In this document: positions 22,801-35,679 of the stretch, in pieces
Position numbering within the stretch: position 1 is the stretch's first letter
How the letters are laid out: the number at the start of each line of letters is the position of its first letter
Assembly: GCA_008360955.1 (NCBI GenBank)
Contig: LUCM01003887.1
Span: 184,323 to 248,322, forward strand
Direction of reading: 5' to 3'
Length of the DNA: 64,000 bases
DNA from: Fasciolopsis buskii
Lineage: Eukaryota > Platyhelminthes > Trematoda > Plagiorchiida > Fasciolidae
Translations under genes and position numbers: made by a program
Notes under the pieces: generated by a model
The model's input: only the letters and a program-made list of their open reading frames with translations
What the model was told of the DNA's origin: nothing
The model's database searches: none

Positions 22801-25625
22801 ATTAGAGATAAGAGCTTCGTGGCTAATCTACGATTTAATAGCTTAACCAGTAAAATTATTCTTTTTCTTTTCATTTCAGTCGACAGTTTGTCACAGTGAT
22901 CGCATCAAAGGATTTTTTAATACTGGAAATTTTACGTTAAGCGTGATGTCGACAATCAATGGAGGAGGATAAGGTTCTCAGTAAATGGGGAATTCGATTA
23001 AAATTAATATAAAGGTTGAAATTCAGGTTGTTCAGTTGTATTAGATTTAAACCCCGTGTCTTGCCTGTGACAATTCAACGAGATGATAAAACCGAGCAAT
23101 TCATTTTGTTGGTTCCTTCTCGGATTGGGGGGGGGGTCAAACGTTACATAACTGAAAATTGCTAATTTTGGGAATTTCTAATTAACCTTATCAACTACTT
23201 GGAAGCAAGCTTCATTTAGGGGGACAATCAACATAAACACGTTTTGGAAGTTCGAAAAAAACACGTCAATTGCTTTGTTTCTCATCGTAGTAAATAATCG
23301 TTTTCGGAAAATTATTGCCTCAAGTATACCGTAAGTTTACACCAAAATGTTTAATATCACCTGCAGAAAACGGCCAGGTTGTCAGCGCTTCGGACTACCC
23401 ATCCAACAGACAGATAGAAAAATACACTTGCATTCATTGCCTACGAATTCCCTAGGATTTCACTCTTACGACCTCTTAGGACTGACGATGTGTACGTAGA
23501 GTACCAACGATCGAGAGCTCGATATTTCCGAAAGGAAATGTACATGTATCTCACTCGAATCCCTTTTGAATCGTTAGGAGCGTGAATGGATGATAAGTGG
23601 ATTTAAGAAGCAAGTGGTGATTGGTCGCAGGATTTGATTTACGTCGATCAGGCAAGGCAAACCTTGAGAAAGAGAACAAAACACGAAACTATTGGGTTTT
23701 TTCAGTGGTATTTTTCTCATTCGGAAGATTAGCCATGCCTGACTGACGAAAATCAAATCCTCAGACAAATCACTATATGATTCTCATCACCCATTCACGC
23801 TGCTAACGATTCAAATGAGATTCTACTGAGAAACTAAGAAAGAAGCGCACTAGTATAGGGATGTTTGAACAGAATGATAGCGGGTACGCCAAGCTGAAGG
23901 ACGGCAAAAACCCACAAACCGGTCATGTGTTTCCGAGCAAATTTTGTTCTTCCATCTGTATACGAAACATACTACTGATAAGCTACGTGTATTTTTGTTA
24001 GATTAACCGTAAAATCGACTTTATCTTCTCACTATTGAATCATATTAAATACTCCGTAATTGGTTTCCAATTCGTGTTCAGTGCCCGAAAATTCCAGCAA
24101 TGGCTCCGTAAGGTGGCTCCCGTAGAATTGCGCAATAGGTACTGTTATGTAAATAATTATTTAAAAATTGGCTTGAAAAATATAAGCTCTCGCCATTTAT
24201 TTTTCCTAATCATAAGTTCGCCATAAATTTATGGGTGCAACTGACGTTATTCCTTTCCATCTCCTGACACCAAAAGGAAGGCAAGCCAACTCAAATTTGT
24301 TGTTATTATGAAATCAAAATTCACACGTACCAGGGGAAATCAAATAACGAAATACTACGGTGCCACAATTGGAACAGAACGAAAAGAAATTCGGCACAAA
24401 CCAGCAATAAAAATAGGGACAGAAGTCGTCATCATTGAAAGTCGATTGTTTTACAACAGAAGTTCATGAATGAGCAAGCCGTCTTCCGGTTAGCCAAACA
24501 ACTAAAACGTCTGACACGCAACTGTTCCTCAGGGATTCGCGTCTAAAAAGGTAAACCATCTGCATTATGGTTTCCTAGTTGTGAGCTGATGGTGAATGAA
24601 TTCGTGACCCATAATCGTCCATTACCAAACCTGAGAAGTAAAATATCATCACCGCTCTTCGGTTTCGGCAATTAAAAGGAAAGTAAATGCCACTGTCTCG
24701 TAGGAGCTTAACATCAAACAACTCATAATTTTTTGAACATTTTATAATCCAGATGTCGACTATACACAACTGGCCTCCCGAACTTTTACATGTTGTGAAA
24801 AATTTCTTCATGAATTCTGCATTCATACTTATGTTGAATAGACGGTCAGTTCGTTCAGTTGAAGGTAACTGAGATTTGACTAAGGACTTTGATTATTTTA
24901 TGGCAAACTGACGACTGTAATTGTGAAAATGTCGATTTTCATTTTCGATTAGAATAAGTCAATTCAATAGAATTCATCCAGTTCCTTTAGGAGTGAATCT
25001 GAGCGTCATAAATAGCATTCTTCATGATAGAACCCACCTATTGCGTACCTAACTATCGGCGTACAATTCTCACTCCTCCACCGGTTCAATACTGCGAGTT
25101 GCCCTTCCCGGCATGCCCGCATGCAGGAAATCGTTGATACCATATTTCAGCAGAATTCTGACGGACTCAAGTTAACGTTCAGATTGAATTTCTGAACCTA
25201 TCAAGTAACCGACCCACATTTATAAGCTGCGAGCAGGTTTTCAAAGTCTCTTACTTATATTTTGGTTTTGTTACAATGGTGGTGTTATTGTTTATACTTT
25301 TTGGATGAAAGCAAATGTGCACCTTGTCACAGCACACGAACAGGCACAAATACAAAACAGTGCAGAAAATTATCAAAATAATTAAACTGAAGATCCCCTA
25401 ATGGGTGAATTCGAAGATATTCCCGGTTTAACCATAAAACTAAATGTACTCATCCGTTGGCGAAAAGGGTCAGTAGCGCATCCGATGGAGTTGAAAAAAA
25501 ATGAACTTTTGTTTCCATCCAATCACGGAGGCTCAACATTCTGTGTGTGAAACATTCAACAAGCAAAGCCAGTTCTTAAACAGAAGTATAATTGTATTTT
25601 ATTTTATCATTGGTTGACAAATATA
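19872..25625. other. Non-coding stretch with one unusually stop-poor frame
   Basis: Mostly AT-rich sequence without recognised genes. One plus-strand frame from 20188 to 20964 has only two stop codons (20476 and 20701) in 259 codons, discussed under findings. A run of ten G lies at 23127-23136 and a short GT tract at 22738-22750. No SINE copy was found between 19.9 and 25.6 kb. Confidence 0.5.
23127..23136. repeat. G homopolymer, ten bases
   Basis: Ten consecutive G in AT-rich surroundings. It is probably length-variable and prone to sequencing error. Confidence 0.8.
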
Positions 25626-25780
25626 GCCTGGCGGTGATCAAATGGATGAGATGGTGGTGTCTAGATCTCGGTTTCGAGTCCTTCTACCGCCGGTCGGCTT
25701 TGCTTCATGGCAGACCCTCGCTGGATGCGGCTCTCTTCCGGAAAAGTGTCGCAAACATTCATTTTGTTACTAAAGGAAAC
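25626..25780 (+). mobile_element. Family A tRNA-derived SINE, diverged copy
   Basis: GCCTGGCGGTGATCAAATGG aligns with the family head GCCGGCGGTGGCCAAACGG. GGTTTCGAGTCC is the B box and ACCGCCGGTCGG closes the acceptor-like stem. Downstream, GGATGCGGCTCTCTTCCGG and the end TGTTACTAAAGGAA match the body and tail of the other copies with many substitutions and a short deletion before the B box. It is an old copy. The 104-codon frame at 25592-25906 overlaps it and is not a gene. Confidence 0.7.
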
Positions 25781-25994
25781 AAAGTTGAAACAGTAAAATC
25801 ACAGGAGACATTTTCTGGCTTGCACCGCTCTCTGGTTCATTTCAAATCGTGGTCGGAATTTGCTGCTTCACACACTGTTATACCGATTTATCCGGGGACC
25901 GGATAAAGATAGCTTACTATGATTATTCCGAAAACCAACTATTTCGATAAACGCGTAGCCTGATTGTGACTGAATTCGGATAACTTTTGTCTAG

Positions 25995-26924
25995 GCAGAA
26001 CTTATTTCTGACCAAGCATTACAGAGTGAAATCATTCCTGATGTGTTCCCGATCGCTGATCTCCATTGTCTAACTCGCCTTTCAGAGAACAAATACAGTA
26101 GGGAAAAACTTTTTGGTCACTGTTTGCGTTCCATTTGTCATAGTTTGATGCAAAATAATTATTTTGATGATCCATTTACTGTTTCCATTATTCCCCTCTG
26201 TTTGTTGGATTCTATTCTCATATTCGTCTACGGTGTTGCGATAGCACGAACACAAAGGACTAGAAACATGTTTGTATCTGTAAGTTAAAGCGTCCCAGAG
26301 GAATTGTTGGCTGATTTGTATGAAAGACAACGTTTTATTCAATCATTTCCGGTCAGATACATGTTACAAAAATTTAAAGTTTTGTGATAGCAGTTAACCT
26401 AGCAATCCTCGGAATAGGAATAACGCACGCACGCACACACACCTTTATAAAACAGATCAAAAGGTATCTCAGCACTTTCACTAAAGGGGGAAAGTAACAA
26501 AACGGGCATCCGAGACCCAGTTTAGATTGCTGAAAGTTCCCGATCATGAGAGTGAAATATATTATGGCGAACAGATTTCGGTTGAGCTATTCAAAACTGA
26601 CTAAATAAGGCATTTATCTGGGATAGTGGGGTAAAGAGTGACGAAAATACAAGTGGCGAGGTGAGCGACAACTTGAACAGTGTGTGCATAAACAATGAAT
26701 AATTGGTGGCATGAGGGATAACCTGTGTTGACGAATGACACGTGATCTGCACGGGACAATTCTTTGATTGCCTTCAGCTAAATGCTCATAAAATTGTAAT
26801 GCATTTATCAAGGCGTGAATTAATGAAAACAAGCATTTGTCATCTTGTTTTCGATAAATTATCTTGCGATTTGGCACTATTCCGGTTTTTTGATTTCAGC
26901 TGTTCAACTAAAATATTCTTATAA
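25995..26924 (+). CDS. Candidate two-exon gene fragment, possible membrane protein
   Basis: Exon 25995-26279 is 285 nt (95 codons, phase 0-0), between the acceptor CTTTTGTCTAG and the perfect donor GTATCT|GTAAGT. Its frame contains one strongly hydrophobic stretch of about 20 residues near residues 68-85, then several Arg and Thr, as in a single membrane span with a basic cytosolic side. A second exon, 26778-26924, follows the good acceptor TTTGATTGCCTTCAG, starts in phase 0 as required, and stops at TAA (26922-26924). No protein family is recognised and no upstream exon was found; the nearest upstream sequence is a SINE. Splice consensus and compatible phases are seen directly; function is unknown. 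Confidence 0.35.
26423..26442. repeat. Compound microsatellite (ACGC)n(AC)n
   Basis: A short alternating purine-pyrimidine tract in the putative intron between the two candidate exons at 25995-26279 and 26778-26924. Confidence 0.85.
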
Positions 26925-27585
26925 CTTTCCAATGTAATTTTCCAGAAAGAGATTATCTGTTCACCCTACATTACATTGTTCATCCTGGACAAATCCATTT
27001 GGAACTGGCATTTGCCACCTCTACATTTGTCTATGGTCTCTAATAACGTTTTTATCAATAAAAACCAAACAAGAGGAACTACCTTATTTGTGTAAATTAA
27101 TTCCACCCTAGTCTGCCATTCAGCTGACTAACTGTGAAGGCGTTAATTTACAACGAACTTAATCTTTTCCGCAGGCCTTTTTTAAACGATCGATATTTAT
27201 TGGCCAGTTAAGAGATCGAAGCCAAATTAGACCGACGGAAGCAGGGTAGACAATCCGCAGTTTGGTGGTGATTCATTTGGTGCAAACCTCTTGCCCGAAT
27301 TTGCACTAAATCAATTCTTTCGTTTCGATCACGGGGTATTCTATGACCTCATTGATTCAGCTGTTCAGATTTCACATGTCTACTAGTAATGCAGTGGTTA
27401 TTAGTCAAGTGACCGATTTTGCACTTATTGAACCCGTACTATCCTCCCCCTGTAATGAGTACCCCATTCGGCAAACTAGCCAACCTTTAACAAGACAGCA
27501 ATCCAGTCACCCACTGACTTGCACTTTAGGGAAGCCTAGAGTGTCACTTGGCATAACAACGCGAAATGTAGCAGTATTGCGTGTT

Positions 27586-27621
<36 letters not shown>

Positions 27622-29256
27622 TGCGTCTCTAAAATAGAAATTGCAAACCCTTTGTATTTATCCACTCAAACACTTTTTTCCAGGCATCCATCTCCTGTTT
27701 TAAACTAGAATTTGAGCTTTCTCGTTTTCAGCTGGTTCCATCCAGATTTTGGCTGATAGATTGTCTATCTGCTTGAAATCGTTGTTTTTACCCACTCACA
27801 CAGCTATTACTAACTGCTCGTGACCATTCACCAAACGTTATCCTCACAAAGATGTTCTCAATACCAAAGTGTCCTTACAGCTCGTTACGTAACCACTAAT
27901 CAACAATTTCACAATTTTCTAAAAACTGACCTGCCACCAACACACTCACATGAACGGCACTCAGCTAATCTCAGTTCATTTTAATAAGGTCCAACAAAAA
28001 ATCATGTTAAGAAACGCACATCTGTCAAGCACTATCGAAATTAAGTATAATAGTATCGTCCTCACCACTGTGACTATCCTACTTCAAACAATTCTGGTCG
28101 CTCGAAACTGCAGATTAGGTAGAATGGCTTTGCAGTGTTCACACTGCGAAACAAGCGGTTAACGGCATCCCCGTTGGTCTAAAATTCATGTATACTTTTA
28201 AATTACCGAATAAAAACAGTTTTGAAAGATATTTCAATATTATTTTAAATTCGTATTCACAATTCAGAAGGTACACTGGTCATTTGGCGCATTCCATATC
28301 TCATTCACCATTGATCTAAATATTGAACTTTCTGTTATACCATTCTGCATTCTGATGAGCTTCAGATGTTCCACGTTTGCACCTGTACACGAATCGGTAC
28401 CGATGTCAAGATGGATTTTTGGAGTGATTCGTACTGTGAACGGTAAGCTAAAGCACATTGGTACTTTTGAAAGCCATTCACTCAAAGTGACCCTATTTCA
28501 ATACTGCTCTTACCGTTGGCCTCTTTATATTTATATCCCGACAAAAGTAAACGTTGAAATATTTTTTGTTTGTTCGACAACCAGATCGGGGTACGAGTAG
28601 AACTCTAGCCTGCAACTTTTGCCGGTAGTTTAACCAGAAAAAGCTATATTAACAGTCAGTTGACTAAATTATTTTCCAGAGAGCAACGGTTCATCAACTC
28701 AGTCAAAGTACATTGAATTCGGGACACATTTTAGGCCAGCCGCATGAACTCGTTCCGGCCAGGTTGCCGTGTAGAGGATTAATATTTTATTCCTAAACTA
28801 TCCGATTACGGTGATCATCAAACAACTGTTTGGTAAATGAAAGATTGTTCAACAGTAACGATTGGTAATGGTGGCCAAAAGCCCACCGAGCGGCTGTTTT
28901 GTACCGGGTAGATGTACCGTGCAAAACAAATTGCCTACGGTTAGCGAGATTAAAAGGGTCACAAATCACCGGGTAGTCCGGATGAACAGTGGTACATGTT
29001 TCCACTCCCCCTACCCCTTGTTGACCGACATGAAAGCAAACTGTCGTATTTAAGAGTTCTTCTAAGAGATTGGATTCGTTAATCATTGTATGCGTTCCAT
29101 TCTGGTTGGCAAACGTTTTTTCTGTTTTGAAGTGTTTTGTCTACGTTGTGATTGTTTGTTGTATGAAACCACAGCGGTGAGCGAAGCCAGCCAGAAGTCA
29201 AATTGTGAGTCACGATGTAATTGAGCACATTCAATTTTGCAAAGGTTTTCAAAATT
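26925..29256. other. Non-coding stretch with a TG microsatellite
   Basis: Only chance-length frames. The 121-codon plus-strand frame at 27343-27708 is extended artificially by the TG tract (its translation there is Val-Cys repeats). The microRNA-like string TCACCGGGTAG at 28966 was examined and rejected. Confidence 0.5.
27586..27617. repeat. Microsatellite (TG)12 with a GGGT-rich end
   Basis: An uninterrupted TG run from 27586 to 27609 followed by GGTGGGTG. It is the longest dinucleotide tract of this type in the window and a likely polymorphic marker. Confidence 0.9.
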
Positions 29257-29422
29257 CCTTGGTGATGGTCGAGCGGACAAGGTCGTGGTGTTTAGACGTG
29301 AAGGTCGCGGGTTCGAATCCTCTAAACGCCGATCAACCGCCCCACTTGGCAGCCTTCTGTTGGCTGCAGCCCCCTTCCTTAAAATTGATGTAAGTTGTTG
29401 TTTCATTAATAAAGGAAGTAGT
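29257..29422 (+). mobile_element. Family A tRNA-derived SINE, full-length
   Basis: The best full-length plus-strand copy. It has a head with an A-box-like stretch (GATGGTCGAGCGGACAAGG), the B box GCGGGTTCGAATCC, a closing AACGCCGATCAA, the central hairpin-like CAGCCTTCTGTTGGCTGCAGC, CCCCCTTCCTTAAAATTGATG, and the end TTCATTAATAAAGGAAGTA. A and B boxes are the internal promoter of RNA polymerase III, so the element is expected to be transcribed from within. Mobilisation would need a partner LINE reverse transcriptase, none of which is seen here. A minus-strand frame at 29083-29406 translates this SINE and should not be annotated as protein. Confidence 0.88.
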
Positions 29423-29896
29423 ACATAAAAGTTAGAATATAAAAGTATTATTATTCACTCGGTGATAAAAGAATTAGTATGAAATAATGAATTGTAATTT
29501 TGATATCATTATCTCAGTGACGGAGGGGACCGTTTTATTTGATAAATGCGAAGACTCTGTGTACTAGTTACTGAGCCGTGGTGCTAGCTAATCATGGGCC
29601 TCAAAAGCCGGGGTGGCCTGATTGTATTCTAGCAATCAAGGAGTAAATCCATGAAAGCTTGTAGAGAAATATCATCATGGTACAGCTTACTTGGCCAAAA
29701 CTATGACCTGTTGAGTCCAACTTGGCCAACAGAGCAAGCGCAATTTGGGCGCTAATGGATTTGTCCAAATACAAGGGAATGTAATAAGACTGGGCAATCA
29801 AAACAAAATGCCAAAAGTAAATTGTCGGAACTAATGATCTGTTTCATGTACCTTATTGTTTGATGTGGGGAAGATGGGTCATATAGATCTGTCGTG
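29423..29896. other. Spacer between two oppositely oriented family A SINEs
   Basis: 474 bp of AT-rich sequence with no gene recognised. Its interest lies in being the loop of a potential inverted-repeat structure formed by the flanking SINEs. Confidence 0.6.
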
Positions 29897-30047
29897 TTTT
29901 TACTTCCTTTATTACTGAAACAACAGTGTACATCATTTTTCAGGAAGGGGCCTGCCAAGTGGGGAAGTTGACCGAGGGTGGAAAGATTCGAACTAGCTAC
30001 CTTCACGTCCAAACGATACGACCTTATCCGTTTGGCCACCGCCGGCC
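29897..30047 (-). mobile_element. Family A tRNA-derived SINE
   Basis: On the minus strand it starts at GGCCGGCGGTGGCCAAACGG, the clearest head of all copies. It continues with TTTGGACGTGAAGG, the B box AGTTCGAATC, CGGTCAACTTCCCCACTTGG, a body shortened by about 25 bp (the CTGTTGGCTGCAG segment is missing), TTCCTGAAAAATGATGTA, and the end AGTAATAAAGGAAGTAAAAA. GCCGGCG at the start can pair with CGCCGGT seen after the B box in related copies, as in a tRNA acceptor stem. Confidence 0.88.
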
Positions 30048-33000
30048 AACGCTAACAATTGCGAAACAAGCGTTCATCAGTAATACATTTTTGCTAACTG
30101 CTATTTTGGGAATAGCATATGCAATTCGTATTCTTTGGGATTCAACAGTCAATAGGTTGTTGGAGAAACTACAATATAAGCCCGTTGTGTTTTAATCAAA
30201 CCGAACATTTAACCACAACCAAACCAAACAGCTACGGCACAGTTTTAATTTCCTTGTAGGTGACGGTTATCTGAATTTTTAATACTCGCCGCTTGGTTTT
30301 TACAGACTGCCCACTTTAAGTTGGACAGTATGGTAAGAAAAACATTGATGGCAATATGAATTACGTTTCCAATGAAGGCTTCATTTTAAACAGTTCCAAG
30401 ATCTACTTTCTTCAGAACATGTCAAGGCGATCATTTGGAGAAAATCATCAGGAGTGACCACATGTCCTTGCTTGGGTGACGCAAAACTTAAGCAACTCAC
30501 AGGCAAGCGAAACAACAACCAGCTCAGTATTTTGTGTCCAGATGTTAGTGGGTTCAGTGCAAATAGAATCTACTAGACAAACGTTCGAATGGCCAGGGTT
30601 ATGCCGACATTGACATGGTAACTTGGTCGGATCACTGGAGTAGCATTCAGTTGAGCTGAGATAATTTTACGTTTAATGCTCCAGATTACTGTCAGGTTGA
30701 ATATTATTATTCCAAATACCAGCGACGGAAAATTAGAATTTACATAGCTCAAGGCTGCTCCCTAGAATTCAGTCGTTATAAACGAACGCAATGTTCTCGT
30801 CACAATCTCCATTTCCCCATTTAAACCAAAGATGAAGTGCTGACTGATGCTCATATTAAGCTTCTTTGATCAGTTCTGCTTGCATACTTCGGAGATAGTA
30901 CATTTCTTCTTGAAGGTCGAATTATGGCCAGATAAAATTTTGACCTGGCCTGTAAAAACGGGCAATTTAAATGGAGCACTGCAAAATACACGAAACATTT
31001 CTTTAAAAATATCAAAGTTCAATTAAACCACCTTTTTTAAGCAGCGATTTCGTCGGTAGAATTGATTCCAACTCGTAGCCCATGTTCATCAAAATAACAT
31101 GAACAGAGCAGTCCATCTCCAAATCACAGGCATGAATAGTTATAACTCTAGGCAGCTTGTTTCAATGATCTTACGTTTGTAAATACGTGTGTATCACAAT
31201 TTCCGGAGCTATTTGAGCCACGAAAAACAGTTCAGTGTCACGACACAAACAGGATTGCTTTGTGATTTCCGCTGGCAAAATACCTCGAACAACCAGTCGT
31301 AAAATAGCAGCCAAAGTGAAGCCAGCTGACTCAGTGCACCATGATCATCTCGACTGTATGCAGACTCTCAGATTCCGCCGTCTTAAGTGCAATCTAATTG
31401 ATTATGTGAATCCAATTTCGGACAAACTGAGCACGGTATAAAACAGCAATCCGTGGGCATACTTTGTTGTGCATCGGTGCAATAAGTGCACACTGGTAGA
31501 CGGGCCAAAACTACCAACGATAAATGTCAGATGATAGGACTCGGGGGAGGTAATAATCATCACAGAATGCGGCGATGTATAACGTCGATTGTCGGGAAAT
31601 AACTGCACTCAAACTATACCAATCAGACCGGGGGAGGAACAGATGTGATTTGAGAATGTGTAATGATTGCTTTTATGGATAACACGCCGAAGTAAACAAA
31701 GCAGTCATGGGCTGGTCCATTGGAATTCTGATTGGCTTGGCAATAAGGAAAGTCCGCGAAGAATTCATTTTGTGGATTAACCATCACGGTTTCCATTGTC
31801 AGGCTTATGGGTAGTAAATCACTGCTGCCAAAGTGTGATCGCTGCAATCGATGACAAGCGGAATTCTCAGGAACACAGGTTTGGTTGGTGAAAATGATTA
31901 CTGAATGCCCATGCAAATTTCTTACTCTCGCCAGGCTATCTTATGTAGGCACACATTTCATTGGGCATATATCAACCAGACTGTACTCAAAAAAACCCCG
32001 AAAGAGTGGAATTGCTGCAAGTTATGAACAAATGATGAGCGAATAAAAATGAGATCTGCCGAGGAACATAAGTTTTCTATTTTTTGTAAATTTCTTCCGA
32101 CTACCTCGGTCGGTTTGCAATCGGTCCTGGCCGAGTTTCACTGTCGTTTGCATTCTTCAGCCAATATAGGAACAACATATTCTTACCGACAAGAAAACAT
32201 CTCGATTCTAACAGAATAATCTATTTGGCTAATCACAGTCAGCCTTGTCCACGGTAAACAGAAAAGTGTAGTTGACGACTAAAGGCAAGAAGTTTCTAGA
32301 TTGCATATTGAGAGAATATGTAACATATTATTTATTGAGCTACACAATAATCTGTCTTGTGGCGTGACTAGTTGACAACGCAACAAATCGGGCATACACA
32401 AAGAACCGTTGATCGAACTCCTTTATGAAGCCTCGAATTCTGAGGACATGGTATTCGAATAACGTAGTTTAAAACCACGGAAAATTAAATTAGAAACTGT
32501 AAAATCCACAGTACTTTCCTTCTATTCTTTGTTTGTCTTGACTTTAGTGTTACATTCAATCAAACTGAAAATTTTCACACTAGTTTTCTCAACTTCAAAT
32601 AATTTACAAAAATCATTTTGTGAAAGAACAATCTGTTGTCCCATACCAATTATTCTTCATTGAAATTGCACGAGATAGCGAACGTTGTGTGCTCAAATGG
32701 TAACCATTCAGCAATAATCCTAATTTTCCGGTAATCACAATTTTGTCGGTTCAATTTCAGTTCTTATTTCGGTATTTGTGTGAGTTGCACGCGGAAGAAT
32801 TTTCTTATATGTGTTATTGCTGATCTTTGTTGAGTACTTTTAGTGATTTGCCCTAATTTTTTAACTGGCTTCACGTCACGGTCAGTTCGTACCGTAACTT
32901 CACGAAGAAGACCAGAAATACTTTTGTTCTCGTCTGTTTACAAGTGAGATAAGAGATTGTTATGCACGGTCTCCGAAATCAATGGCACCAACATTTCACG

Positions 33001-35515
33001 AAAATAACTTCCACTTGAATTTAAAAATGTTTCTAATATATCTTCACATTTTATCCCAAAATATATTGTTATGTATCCACAGAGTTTTTCAGTCATTCTT
33101 GGCGGAGAACTGATGAATTACAAAACCCAGTAGATTTGACGATCGCATTAATCCTTCGCATCGTCCTGGTAACTGTTGCTAGAAAAGAAAAATGATGTTG
33201 AACCAGCGCAGTCGAGTTTATTTACCCATTTCCTCCCAGCTCCATCGACCACTTGGGCTCTGACTTGGAGTAAAGTAGGCAACATTTTCCCTTGGACTTC
33301 GGGCAATTGAATCAAGCTGTTTCCTCTTTGCTCGATTGATAAACTTGGCCATGGTTGCACGGAGTTTTAAGAATGATAAACTGCTCAGCTTGTCTGCCCA
33401 AAAATACGAATGGTAGCGCATCATTCGACTTTCGAAAACAGTGTCCAGTCTTAGTTAACTGAAGGTGAAAGGTCGCACAATATTCCATTCGTAAAGTCCT
33501 TCTGATAGACATGTTAGACGAAAAGAGGAGCCCTAGGAGGAAACTTTTAATCGATCCCCAAAAATTGAAATCAAAGAACGAAGAAAATTATTGGTTGTGT
33601 TTGGTTTTGTTCGACACAAATTCGCCAGTAATCAGCAGCGGTTGGACAGAAACGTATGACGCCGAATAAAGTTTCAGCTGTTTGATCCATCATTTAGCAA
33701 CTTACACATACCATTTATTTTCATCTCTAGTTTTCATACTACTTCAGGCCAGCTAACTTTGTTGGTGGATACGGATAAACCGTAGCATATACTGACGATC
33801 TCGTTTCATTCTCATCAGTTCAGCTGGCAAATACCAGCAAACGAGTTCATAGAACAGAACTGACATTCTTATCAGTTAACTGTTTATTCTGTTCCTTCAC
33901 AAACTGGCAAGCAGGCTACCTCCCGGTGTACCGTCAACAGGTATTCCCTACGGAGCTAATTTCAATCAGCATTCATAATTTTATCAATCTTCATTTTCAT
34001 CCGGTCATATAATATGATCACAACTTCATAAAATCTTGGATACTTGCCATTCCAGACCCATTCCGAAGTTCTGTATATCGCGATCTGCGAGTTATGTTGT
34101 TTGAAGGCCGTAATGTGGACAAACATTTCTTCTGTTTATTCACGTGAATGCTTTTTTGTGATACTTGAAAAATTTTGAAGTAGAAAATGGAACTGGCTCA
34201 TGAGTCCAATTTGCAGAATCTTGTCTTCGCAATTGATGTTACACCGTGCGCTTATTTATCTACTCCGGAAACGGTACGTAGTTCTTTCTCAGGGTGCCGA
34301 TTTCATTTATTACAATTCTAAAATGACATTTGATTTCACGGTACATGAGCTACCTATAACGTGCAAAGCATGTTATAATCTGTGAAAGATGTGGTCCGAC
34401 CTCTCAGGAATAACAAACTAAATCATTTTGTCGAATAAGAAACTACATATGTGAAAACCGTTTGCGTTTAATTTTATTCACCTTAGTGAAGGATAACCCT
34501 AGAATAAGGCATTAACAGCTTCTCGAACATTTATGTCCGGTGCACGTAAAATCATTTCCGACTGCAAAAGACTGGTAATGTTTAGAATAAATGATAGAAT
34601 AATGCGATTATGTATGACTATTCACCTCCTCGCGACCACTTTGCTCGTCAAACCTCACAGCTGCACACAGGACGATTTTCGTTATTGGAATATGAGTTCC
34701 ATTGCAGCGGAAAATGTAGCTACAGCTCAAATTAATCAGTTATATAAGTGACTGCTGTACTGTTCCACAAGGACCAACACAACAAGGTATAGCAAATATT
34801 GTGTCGGAAAAATAATGACGAGAACTGTACACATGCAAGGAAGTGGTGCCTTATGCGAACTGCGAGAAAGAATGATCTTTTCAATCAATCGAACCAGTGA
34901 AACAAAAAGGGCAGGCATAAGATAAAGTTATATGCATAGAAATGCGTAAGATAAGTGATATGCCAACTTGAAAATGTCAGTTTGCTTGTCCATAGGATAA
35001 GTTTTATGAACAAACGAGAATTTACTGACAACAATATATATATATATAAGCACTAAGTTTGAATAAATGGCTTGCATTGTTTCTAATCTCTTTTTGTTGA
35101 ATTAAATGGACCGCCGTCTATGTGAGAGCCTGACGGAAAAGGGAAGCTTAATTTACGAGGTCCATTGCATTAGAAACCAAGGCTGTTTATAGATATCGTC
35201 AGCGTAATTCATTTAAGAAATTGTTAGGAAACTCATAAACGTGGATTCGTGAGATCTCTCGATCAAGGCAGTTTTCAAGGGGCTTTTCAACACAAGTCCA
35301 GGAGAACAGCAGCACTCGGCTTTGTTAAAAGACACCTTCAATTCTCGGCGCATCAGCTAAAGCGACCCATTTCTATGCCAAGCATATGAACGAAAACACG
35401 TAACAGAACAGGCCGAAGATGGCTGACATAACATGAACCTCCCAAGTGCTAAGCTAATCAAACTGAACAGTCCAACGCACATGGAATTGTAAAACTGGCG
35501 AATGAGTGCAACTAT
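30048..35515. other. Non-coding stretch, nothing recognised
   Basis: 5.5 kb of AT-rich sequence. The longest frame is 31623-31943 on the minus strand (107 codons without an ATG), within chance expectation and without a recognised domain. An (AT)n tract lies at 35033-35048. Confidence 0.55.
35033..35048. repeat. AT dinucleotide tract
   Basis: Eight AT repeats, seen directly. Confidence 0.85.
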
Positions 35516-35679
35516 GGCCGGCAGTAGCCAAGAGGATAAGGTACTGGCCTTCGGACTTGAAGGCCGCGGGTTCGAATCCTCCTATCAACGGTCAACTTCC
35601 CCATCTGGCGACCCTTTGTTGGTTGCGCCCCCCCCTTGGGGGCTGATGTAAATTACTTCATTAGTAAAGGAAGTAAAAG
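35516..35679 (+). mobile_element. Family A tRNA-derived SINE
   Basis: The head GGCCGGCAGTAGCCAAGAGG, the very intact B box GCGGGTTCGAATCC, ACGGTCAACTTCCCCATCTGG, CCCTTTGTTGGTTGC, a C-run followed by TTGGGGGCTGATGTAAATT, and the end TTCATTAGTAAAGGAAGTAAAA. The B box is identical to the 29257 copy over 14 bases, so this is a relatively well-preserved member. No clear target-site duplication was found at its borders. Confidence 0.88.

Noticed and set aside
28966..28988. TCACCGGGTAG, resembling the 5' part of miR-36-family microRNAs
   Set aside because: The downstream bases do not match the family and no complementary arm able to form a precursor hairpin was found within about 100 bp on either side.
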